Source: Cinnamomum chago
Lineage: Eukaryota; Streptophyta; Magnoliopsida; Laurales; Lauraceae
NCBI GenBank assembly: GCA_038049695.1
Contig: CP142456.1
Location: 43,752,001-43,816,000 of the forward strand
Length of the DNA stretch: 64,000 bases
Direction: 5' to 3'
Within the stretch, counting starts at the first letter, position 1. Each line of letters opens with the position of its first letter. Both the position numbers and the translations under genes were made by a program. The notes under the pieces are model-generated. The model ran no database searches and had not been told where the DNA came from. It was given only the letters and a program-made list of their open reading frames with translations. Positions 35,063 through 44,470 of this stretch are shown here, one piece after another.

Positions 35063-36966
35063 TGAAAGTCCGCTATGGATCCTAACCCTAGAGGGGGGGG
35101 GGGGGTGAATAGGGTGAGCTACAATTGTGACCAATTTAAACCAATTTTAACTTCTTAAAGCAAACTAGTCACATGTGATGATAAACCAAACAATATGCGG
35201 AAGCTAAAGAAAACAATCACCACATAGCAATCACCACAACACAATATTTATAGTGGTTCGGCCAACGTGCCTACATCCACTACCGGCTTGTGCATCCAAC
35301 ACCCCACCGGATTTCCACTATTTATGCTTTTAACTAGGCTAAGCAATAACCCTTTACAATATGCTTTCCAAGGCTAAGCAATAACCTTACAATGTTGCTT
35401 TTCAAAGGCTAAACAACAACCTTACAAGATGCTTTTCTTAGGCTAAGCAATAACCTTACAAGATGCTTTTCAAAGGCTAAGCAATAACCTTACACAATGT
35501 AGATTTCTCTAAGAAGGTGTCTTTCCAAAAGATCACTCTAAGAGATACAAATTAAAGCTCAAAAGATGTTGCCTCTTAAATAGGCTAATATGAAAGTTTA
35601 AAACAAACTCACACAAACACTCTATGCATGCAAAAGTATATGCTCATGATGTGTGTGTGTGATGACTCCAATCAAGTTTAAAAAGAAGGCTCACTCAATA
35701 TATTGCTTAAAGCAATTCAAAGTTTAAAGCTCATAAAAGATTTGAATGAAGTCTAATGCAAATCACATGTATGTTTAATAACTTGTTTATGATATGAAAA
35801 TCAAGAATCACAAGTTGTAAGAAAAAGACTAACTTAGAACATGTGATGCATGTGCAATGTTGTTTTCAAAAACAAATAGATTTTACTAATGTTTAAATGA
35901 ATGAAAACAACAAGCAAGTTTCAACCAAGACAAAGAATCATGCATTAAAGGAAATCAAAGACTTTGGCTAAGCATGATTAAGTAAGTTTTAAAAACAACT
36001 TGGATTGAAACCTAATGTGAAGAATCCAATCTTAATTAGACCAAAGATTAGAAGAAGAAAGGATTCTACACATCATAGTTATCATGTACAAAACCATTTA
36101 CCAATAGCTTAAGCAAAACATGAAAACTATGATTAACAAAAGGTAGAGCTTACTTGGTTGTTTAACTCATTGATCCAAGCTTTAGCTCTCCTAATGACCT
36201 TCTAGCCTTTCCAACTTTATCCCCTTTCAATGGCTCCAAAATGCTCTCAAAGGTTCATGGTTCAAGCCTTGAAAAAGGTTGGAAATGAATGGACTTTATA
36301 GCCAAAAAGTTGCCAACGGCTAGTTCTCGGTCGACCGGCAAGGTGGTCTCGGTCGACCGAGAAAGCACAACGGTCATATTTCTGACCGTTGGGGCTTCAG
36401 TTCAAAAAACAGTCCATTTGCCCTGCAGTGTTCTCGGTCGACCGAGACCCAGGTCTCGGTCGACCGGCGACACTGCCGGGACACCCCCAAAAATTCCAAC
36501 TTTTGCATTTTGAAGATTTTCTTTGTGGAATTTTGTGGGTCACTAAACCAAGCTTAAAAACATGTTTTAAAACAGTTAAAAACATGAAACACACAAAGCC
36601 TAAAATGATTCAAAGGTTTAAAACCAAAGGCTATCTTGATTTGATAAAACTCTTTTCAAATGAAAATGCATACAAAAATGATTCTTTTTGTAATGAATGT
36701 ATGCAAAGCTCAAACCTAAATTCACAAGATGATTTTCCAAATATAATGCACAAGGAATTAGGTTTTCAAAAGAGTTTTGGGTTCTAAAACCAATGCATCC
36801 AAGTTTAGAACCAAACCATGCATAAAACACAAACTTTTCCAAATCTAAAAACTATGCATGTATAAAACTAGATTTCAAGGGTTTTCTAAACCAATGGTAG
36901 TGTGTGAATACAAATGATGCCAATATGCAATGCATCCATCAAATTGCAAAAACAAAAGACCTAACA
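35063..36966 (-). repeat. 3' LTR of the pol-less element
   Basis: 1904 bp. In sense it starts TGTTAGGTC at 36966 and ends GGACTTTCA at 35063. Near 35085-35105 it has CTAACCCTAGAG followed by about 13 G. Between 35335 and 35490 it holds five degenerate copies of AGGCTAAGCAATAACC. Its promoter core matches that of the other LTR. Confidence 0.95.
36294..36466 (-). promoter_or_regulatory. TATA box and four CGGTCGACCG palindromes (3' LTR)
   Basis: On the minus strand CTATAAAG lies at 36294-36301. Four perfect CGGTCGACCG palindromes lie upstream at 36328-36337, 36350-36359, 36435-36444 and 36457-36466. Two of them extend to a 16-bp palindrome, TCTCGGTCGACCGAGA. CAACGG-type motifs lie at about 36314 and 36369. 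The nearest palindrome is 26 bp from the TATA box, a typical place for an activator site. Confidence 0.7.
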
Positions 36967-39360
36967 ATCTCCCCATTTGCAATTTGATGGCAACTTACTC
37001 ATCATTGAAAAAACACACTTTGTCTTTAGCTCCCCCTAAGCTTGACAAGACTTGAAATCTTCTTGGATGCTCCTTCTCTTAGCTTGGGCTCTTGGGCTCT
37101 TTTCTTCAATCTTCTTGATGCTTGGAGCTTGATCATTCTTCAAGCTTTCTTGCTTCTTTCTTTCTTTATCCAAGCATCTCCTTTAGCTCCAAGCTTTCTT
37201 TCTTCTATTTGCTCTCCCCCTTTGACCATGCTTTTTTCTCCTCTTGAGAACTTGAAAGCTTTCTCCCCCTTTGATGGATAGGAGATCTTCGAGTACTTGA
37301 ACTCTGGAACTCTCTCCCCCTTTGATGAGTAGGAGATCTTTGAGTCACACTTGAACTCTCTCTCCCCCTTTGACATTAAATTGCAAAGGTACCTACACAC
37401 ATGAGACAAGGAAAATACCTTTAGTAGCACCTGTTAACAAATGAAATCGAAAATGAAATTCATAACAGGGTATCATGTATGGAAGTTAGCTCTAAGGGCT
37501 CAAGGGCAATCCAAGGGTAAATTTGATCACAACTAATACTTCCTATGAAGGTTTACACTCCCCCTCAATCCATTCTCTTCTTTTGTCAAGCTTTTGACAA
37601 GGTATAACTATTAGATGCAAGAAGGAAATGGTTTAACCAAGTGAGGGTCAACTTCAAGGAAAGGATTAGATTCATTTAACTATAAAGCTCATATGATCAA
37701 ATTACCAAAAGAGAGCAAGGTCATTAACGATCATGGATACCAATTGAAATAAACATATCAATTGAGATTAAAGGATGTGACTATAAACTCAATCACTCTA
37801 AAATGGATTTAAAAGTATAACTATTATGAGAAATCCAAATTAGAGCTATCCATGATATGGGGTTTACTCAAACATAGCATCAATCAATATTACTTATGAA
37901 AATCATATGCTATGTAAGTTTTGAAATCATTTCATTCAAACAATAAATATGACTATTAATGCGCAAGAATGAATGAAATGAAATTCAAACATGAAGCCAA
38001 CCTCAACTAATAACCAACCATTATTATGAACACATAAACATGGTGGTCATGAGATATAACTATAAGAACAAAAGAGGTGGCAATCATGAGCATTATGATG
38101 CTAATGGTGTGTGACATGGAATGATCATATTACTTATCAAGTTTAGTCCAATGCACACAAGGTCTATCACATACACAAGATAAGATATCAATTGGATATG
38201 AAATCAATGGAAAGTTATACCAAAAGAAACCAATTGAATATGATAACATGATTAAAAGCAAGGATGTGACAAACTTCCATCAAGCATCATAAATGCATAT
38301 TCATCACTTTTAAGGATATGACTATTGAGCATGGTGATGAACAAGGTAAATTGCAATGCAAAAGGATAAAGCTTTGTAAAACATGCAATTTCCAAAGTGT
38401 CCAAATCATATGAATTCAACTACTAAGATATCCATCAACCAACATAAATGCAAGGAATGGATTTCAAAGAGATTCATATGATTAAGAACACTACTTATGA
38501 AGTTGAAACATGTATAAGGAAGATATCACATAGAGAAAATACATGAATCAACATCATAACCATCCATAAAGATATGACTATAAGGCATAGAGGATGGATT
38601 TGGGTTCTAGTATGGTTTCTACAAATGTAACTAAGGTCACAACCATACATGGAACCAATTGTCATTTGCATATGCAAGGAAAGTAAACAAACAAGCAAAG
38701 ATGCAAACAACAAACATTTCCATTTCTAAAGATAATGAAACCAAAAGAAATGAAAACATGGAACATGCTCAAAAGATTATAACTAATGAAGTTATGGAGC
38801 AATTCCATTCAATCAATCTTCAAATCATTTTGATAAACAAAATCCAACAATGAGCATAAAAGGAATGATTTTGAAGATCAATTTTCAACTTTGTATTTGA
38901 AAAGATATAACTTAATTGAAACACATACAAGTTGATTTTTCAAAACAATGATTTTCCATATAAAAGTATAACTTAGAAGTCCATGGAAAAACTTGAATTG
39001 ATTCAAATCATTTGTTCAAATAATCTTACTATGACATATACACAAATGATTCAACAACAATTGATCATGAATGAATTAGCTACGAAAGCTTTTAAAATCA
39101 CAATCAATTAATCATGTAAAGAAATGCAATGCAAAACATATGAGTGCAACAAGCAAATCAAACATGATGAGATTATAATCAAAAGATTTTGAAAACCATG
39201 ATATGTAACTAGAATGGTGCATGAAGACAAAATCAATTGATCATAAAGAAGCAATGCATTTTATGAAATGTAACTAAGAAAGAACCAAAATGCAAATGCA
39301 ACATGACCAACAAAAGGATTTAACTATTAAGGAATAGGTTGGTCAATGAGGTCCAAGGCC
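36967..39360 (-). other. non-coding internal region with a recurring AACTAT motif
   Basis: This 2.4 kb lies where pol would be and has no long ORF. Near 37040-37380 it is C/T-rich on the plus strand with repeats of CTCCCCCTTTGA. From 37600 to 39330 at least fourteen copies of a motif close to RATATAACTATWA recur every 50-170 bp (for example at 37602, 37813, 37946, 38051, 38315, 38569, 38900, 38961, 39197, 39266, 39317). The motif also occurs in the diverged copy at 7999-8265, so it belongs to the family and is not a chance feature of one copy. Confidence 0.6.
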
Positions 39361-39969
39361 TTAAGGTTTATCTAAGTAAATGACTTTTGGAATCCACCTA
39401 AGGTCTTGGGCTTTGGAGACTACTTTGGAAATTCCACCAACTAAAGGAGATAGAGATTGAATTCTTTTAGACTTAACATCAAATCTTTGAGGTTTGACTA
39501 TTTTAGATTGATGATTAGTCTTAGAGAGTTGGTGTGATTGTTTCATAGGGGATTGATTTGTTTTCTTGTTAACCTTCTCAATTCTTTTAACTTTTCCTCC
39601 CTCTTTTTGCCTTTTGAACTTTGATTTTAACCTTTCAATCTTTTTCATGAACTCTTTCATTTCTAAGGTTAAAGGAGGAAAAGAGAGAAGCTTCTTGTTC
39701 TTAGATTCTTTCAAGCTTGGTTTAACTTGTTTAAGCCTTTTAGAATCTATCTTGGGAGACTCCATTTTAAAGGATTTAACTTGTTTAGTCTTTTTGGAGT
39801 TTTCCTTGATTTTTAGTGTCTTACCCTTCAAGTTTGATTTTCCATTTTTGAGTTCAAAGATGGGTTTAGACACATGGCTTCTTTTCCTTAGTTTGCACTC
39901 AAACCTAAAATGTCCTTCAATGCCACAAAAATTACATTTGGTTTTGGGCAAAGGAGAATGAGGACTCAC
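39361..39969 (-). CDS. gag C-terminal part with zinc knuckle
   Basis: A zinc knuckle CX2CX4HX4C (CNFCGIEGHFRFEC) lies near the N-terminus, followed by about 150 very basic residues (K, S, R) and a terminal DLRWIPKVIYLD. The last part resembles the W-x-P-K region that in Sirevirus-type copia proteins lies between gag and protease. The ORF overlaps the upstream coiled-coil ORF by 38 nt in the +1 frame, so expression would need a frameshift or the gene is split by an indel. No ATG is obvious at its start; the first codon is GTG. It probably binds element RNA. Confidence 0.75.
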   Translation of the reverse strand: MSPHSPLPKTKCNFCGIEGHFRFECKLRKRSHVSKPIFELKNGKSNLKGKTLKIKENSKKTKQVKSFKMESPKIDSKRLKQVKPSLKESKNKKLLSFPPLTLEMKEFMKKIERLKSKFKRQKEGGKVKRIEKVNKKTNQSPMKQSHQLSKTNHQSKIVKPQRFDVKSKRIQSLSPLVGGISKVVSKAQDLRWIPKVIYLDKP

Positions 39970-40900
39970 CTTTCACAAAAGTGTTGGTGAATTTAGGGTC
40001 ATATGTCATATTCCTATTAAAACCAAGACCCGTCCTATCTCCATGAGATTTACCCAATTTGAATAATTTTTCAAGTTTCTCTTCACTTTGGGTAAACTTG
40101 CACTCATACTTTTGTTTATTGTTTTCAAGTTGAGTGACTTTGGTTATAAGGATTGAATTTTCATTTTTAACTTTTGAAAGTTCATATTCAATTTCCTTAT
40201 ATTTGCTTAGCTCTTCATTGGCAAGTTTTAATTCATGTTTAAGTTCATTAACAACATTAGATCCAAGTTCTTGTGTTTTTAACTTACTTTTAATCAACTT
40301 GGCTTCTAAGTTGTTAAAGTCTTTATCTTGCTTTTTAATTGTATCTCTTAGGTTCAAATTTTCATTTGTAAGCTCATCACAATTTATCTTAATCTCATTT
40401 AATTCATCTTGAGCATTAGATAAATTTTCCTTAGAGATAGTCAATTTAGATTCAAGATTGTTAAAGTCTTTATCTTGCCTTTTTATTTGATCTCTTAGAA
40501 TTAAGTTTTCCTTAATGACATTATCATAATCCGTCTTTAATTCATTTAGTTCATCTTGAATGTTAGATAGATTATTTAAAGAGATCATGAACTTAGAGTC
40601 TAGACATTTTATAACTTCTTCTTTCTCTCTAAGTTCATCTTTTGAAGAGGCTAGCTCTTTGTTTAGCTTATTAGATTCTTCTTTTAAACTTCTATTTCTT
40701 TTATCAAGCTTTGAAGATAATGTATATAATTCATTATAGGCTTGTTGAAGATCATCTTCATCATACTCATTTTCTTCCTCTTTTGAGTCAAATTGATATT
40801 CATTTAAGTGAGGGTTTGAATCTTCAATAGAAGGAAGAATGAGGGATCTAGAAGAATCTACAAAGTCTAGCAAAGTGGAGTCCATTCTAATGATTTTCAA
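39932..40900 (-). CDS. gag-like coiled-coil protein of the pol-less element
   Basis: 322 codons starting MKIIRMDSTLLDFVDSS. An acidic stretch (DSKEEENEYDEDD) at about residues 38-50 is followed by a long coiled coil (about 55-275) that contains three repeats of a unit around SKLTISKENLSNAQDELNE. The end, FTNTFVKGESSFSFAQNQM, leads into the zinc-knuckle ORF in the +1 frame. The classic N-terminal copia gag fold is missing, so this is a truncated gag of Sirevirus/Maximus style, by inference. It lies directly after the primer-site leader. An intact 322-codon frame in so young an element suggests it is still made. Confidence 0.75.
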   Translation of the reverse strand: MKIIRMDSTLLDFVDSSRSLILPSIEDSNPHLNEYQFDSKEEENEYDEDDLQQAYNELYTLSSKLDKRNRSLKEESNKLNKELASSKDELREKEEVIKCLDSKFMISLNNLSNIQDELNELKTDYDNVIKENLILRDQIKRQDKDFNNLESKLTISKENLSNAQDELNEIKINCDELTNENLNLRDTIKKQDKDFNNLEAKLIKSKLKTQELGSNVVNELKHELKLANEELSKYKEIEYELSKVKNENSILITKVTQLENNKQKYECKFTQSEEKLEKLFKLGKSHGDRTGLGFNRNMTYDPKFTNTFVKGESSFSFAQNQM

Positions 40901-41000
40901 ATAAACACAACTCTAGGGTTTTAACTCTAGGTTTTTACACCTAATCAAGAGTTCCAAACACTTCATCCTAAGGGATAGAGCACTTGGCTCTGATACCAAT

Positions 41001-42905
41001 TGAAAGTCCGCTATGGATCCTAACCCTAGAGGGGGGGGGGGGGGTGAATAGGGTGAGCTACAATTGTGACCAATTTAAACCAATTTTAACTTCTTAAAGC
41101 AAACTAGTCACATGTGATGATAAACCAAACAATATGCGGAAGCTAAACAAAACAATCACCACATAGCAATCACCACAACACAATATTTATAGTGGTTCGG
41201 CCAACGTGCCTACATCCACTACCGGCTTGTGCATCCAACACCCCACCGGATTTCCACTATTTATGCTTTTAACTAGGCTAAGCAATAACCCTTTACAATA
41301 TGCTTTCCAAGGCTAAGCAATAACCTTACAATGTTGCTTTTCAAAGGCTAAACAACAACCTTACAAGATGCTTTTCTTAGGCTAAGCAATAACCTTACAA
41401 GATGCTTTTCAAAGGCTAAGCAATAACCTTACACAATGTAGATTTCTCTAAGAAGGTGTCTTTCCAAAAGATCACTCTAAGAGATACAAATTAAAGCTCA
41501 AAAGATGTTGCCTCTTAAATAGGCTAATATGAAAGTTTAAAACAAACTCACACAAACACTCTATGCATGCAAAAGTATATGCTCATGATGTGTGTGTGTG
41601 ATGACTCCAATCAAGTTTAAAAAGAAGGCTCACTCAATATATTGCTTAAAGCAATTCAAAGTTTAAAGCTCATAAAAGATTTGAATGAAGTCTAATGCAA
41701 ATCACATGTATGTTTAATAACTTGTTTATGATATGAAAATCAAGAATCACAAGTTGTAAGAAAAAGACTAACTTAGAACATGTGATGCATGTGCAATGTT
41801 GTTTTCAAAAACAAATAGATTTTACTAATGTTTAAATGAATGAAAACAACAAGCAAGTTTCAACCAAGACAAAGAATCATGCATTAAAGGAAATCAAAGA
41901 CTTTGGCTAAGCATGATTAAGTAAGTTTTAAAAACAACTTGGATTGAAACCTAATGTGAAGAATCCAATCTTAATTAGACCAAAGATTAGAAGAAGAAAG
42001 GATTCTACACATCATAGTTATCATGTACAAAACCATTTACCAATAGCTTAAGCAAAACATGAAAACTATGATTAACAAAAGGTAGAGCTTACTTGGTTGT
42101 TTAACTCATTGATCCAAGCTTTAGCTCTCCTAATGACCTTCTAGCCTTTCCAACTTTATCCCCTTTCAATGGCTCCAAAATGCTCTCAAAGGTTCATGGT
42201 TCAAGCCTTGAAAAAGGTTGGAAATGAATGGACTTTATAGCCAAAAAGTTGCCAACGGCTAGTTCTCGGTCGACCGGCAAGGTGGTCTCGGTCGACCGAG
42301 AAAGCACAACGGTCATATTTCTGACCGTTGGGGCTTCAGTTCAAAAAACAGTCCATTTGCCCTGCAGTGTTCTCGGTCGACCGAGACCCAGGTCTCGGTC
42401 GACCGGCGACACTGCCGGGACACCCCCAAAAATTCCAACTTTTGCATTTTGAAGATTTTCTTTGTGGAATTTTGTGGGTCACTAAACCAAGCTTAAAAAC
42501 ATGTTTTAAAACAGTTAAAAACATGAAACACACAAAGCCTAAAATGATTCATAGGTTTAAAACCAAAGGCTATCTTGATTTGATAAAACTCTTTTCAAAT
42601 GAAAATGCATACAAAAATGATTCTTTTTGTAATGAATGTATGCAAAGCTCAAACCTAAATTCACAAGATGATTTTCCAAATATAATGCACAAGGAATTAG
42701 GTTTTCAAAAGAGTTTTGGGTTCTAAAACCAATGCATCCAAGTTTAGAACCAAACCATGCATAAAACACAAACTTTTCCAAATCTAAAAACTATGCATGT
42801 ATAAAACTAGATTTCAAGGGTTTTCTAAACCAATGGTAGTGTGTGAATACAAATGATGCCAATATGCAATGCATCCATCAAATTGCAAAAACAAAAGACC
42901 TAACA
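41001..42905 (-). repeat. 5' LTR of the pol-less element, with promoter
   Basis: 1905 bp, nearly identical to the other LTR. The TATA box CTATAAAG is at 42233-42240 on the minus strand. The four CGGTCGACCG palindromes are at about 42267, 42289, 42374 and 42396. Transcription from here would run through the coiled-coil and zinc-knuckle ORFs. Confidence 0.95.
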
Positions 42906-44349
42906 TATCTGACAAACCAAATGTCATTTAAAACAAAGCACGGATATTTAACAATTCGGGTATTCCTTTACAACATGTGTAATCATATAAATCTAGCAAA
43001 ATCATTGATCGTTTGAAACATATGTAAAAGCATGGGTATTCACCCAACCGACATTCATTTAAAACATGTGCGTGTACAAAGAACAGAAAACAATATAATA
43101 ATAACTAAATTTACATTGGAGAATATGAACACTTGTTTAAATAACAACTTTCATAAAGGAAACGAATCATTTATCGTAAAGCAAGTAAGCAATATAAAAC
43201 GCGTCGGGTATCCAAGGAATCGGGAACTGGCAAGATGACAATCACAAAAAGCTAAGTCCTCTATCACCGAAGTGACAAGAGTATAACGGGACGTTGGTCT
43301 CAGTCACACAAGGTGAGGAGACTCAACGCAAATCATATATACAATATAAATATACGGGAACGGGACCACGGTAGCGAACCGGGTATCGGGACGGGACCAC
43401 GGCAATAACCGGGTATCGGGATCCAAACTGCAGCTGGCGGGACGGGAGGGGGATCTCCAAGTCGGTGGATCAAACCGACAAGGTTATCCAAGCTTAGTGA
43501 TGCCGACTCATAGGTCAAATAACAAATCGGGACATATGCAAGTAAATCAAGTACAATAAATAAATGGGTAAAACGGGGGTGCTCAAGGGCACACTGTCAT
43601 TTCATGTCGGGCAATACATTTCGGGACAAATAACTGTTACTAGTGTAACTTCAATGCTTTCGGGAAAACAAGTCATGTGATGCAAATCTTGGAAATGAAG
43701 AAATATAATGAACTATTACAATTCCGGGAAAAGTATTGATTTCAAGATCTATTTAAGTGAATAGGGGCCCCGTATGTTGATTATTGAAATGATTTGGTAC
43801 TCCTTGAGTTAGAAGACATTCCGGGCTCCTTATGCACTTTTACGATTTTTAAAACTTAACATGAGCTTATGGTTAGAACTAGGTATTACCATGGAAAAAT
43901 CAAGATTATAAACGGTCCATCCTAAGTATGATGTTAACCCGGAACCATCGAGCAACCTACTCAGTCATCGAAAGGAATAGAATTCATGATACCCAAGGAA
44001 ATAGACCTTGCGTTTAGATATGAAGAAAATATCGTGTCGTTCTATCCCGTTCAAGATTGAAATAGATTGAACTTCGATGCATCTGAACCAACCGTGAAGA
44101 GCATCGGCTCAAGACGTCCTCACATATGGTCAAATGAGTCCAAGGAGGGTAGCCAAGGTCCCACCTAGAGCCAAGAATTAGTGCCTAGTTCATCACCATT
44201 CTTTTCTTTTAGTTCCCTAGTCTTGAAGACCTAAGATTAGGGCATAATTAGCCTTAACACTAATGTATATACCCCTAGGACTCATAGAAAGCACAATTGT
44301 TTCCCCAAAAAAAAAAAAATATCAAATTTCACTGGACTCAAACTGAATT

Positions 44350-44470
44350 TCTATCCCAGTTACGGACAGGTCCGATCGATCGGATGACAGTCCGATCGAT
44401 CGGCTCGAAAAGCCTCACAGTTAACGACAGTCCGCTCGATCGGCCTGCATGTCCGATCGATCGGACCTGG
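44350..44470 (-). promoter_or_regulatory. CCGATCGATCGG palindrome cluster
   Basis: Three perfect 12-bp palindromes and one variant (CCGCTCGATCGG, near 44432) occur within about 100 bp, each preceded by GT or AGT. No convincing TATA box lies close by. The cluster occupies the LTR in the way the CGGCTAGCCG array does in the 12070 family. Confidence 0.55.

Larger units (their letters stand above)
35063..42905 (-). mobile_element. young, complete, pol-less LTR retrotransposon (Sirevirus-like gag)
   Basis: LTRs at 35063-36966 and 41001-42905 differ, by eye, at only two bases (near 35213/41152 and 36607/42552) and by one G in a G-run. The target duplication is TATCT (35058-35062, 42906-42910). On the minus strand the primer-binding site ATTGGTATCAGAGCC follows the right LTR directly (about 40986-41000), and the purine tract AAATGGGGAGAT precedes the left LTR (36967-36978). 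The internal region is 4.0 kb and encodes only a gag-like coiled coil and zinc knuckle. No protease, integrase, RT or RNase H is found, so it must rely on an autonomous partner. Confidence 0.95.

Noticed and set aside
35085..35107. Interstitial telomere repeat
   Set aside because: There is only one CTAACCCTA word, with no tandem TTTAGGG, and it is part of the LTR.
39566..39961. 131-codon hydrophobic plus-strand ORF
   Set aside because: It is the antisense of the lysine-rich gag tail; K codons read as F/L on the other strand.
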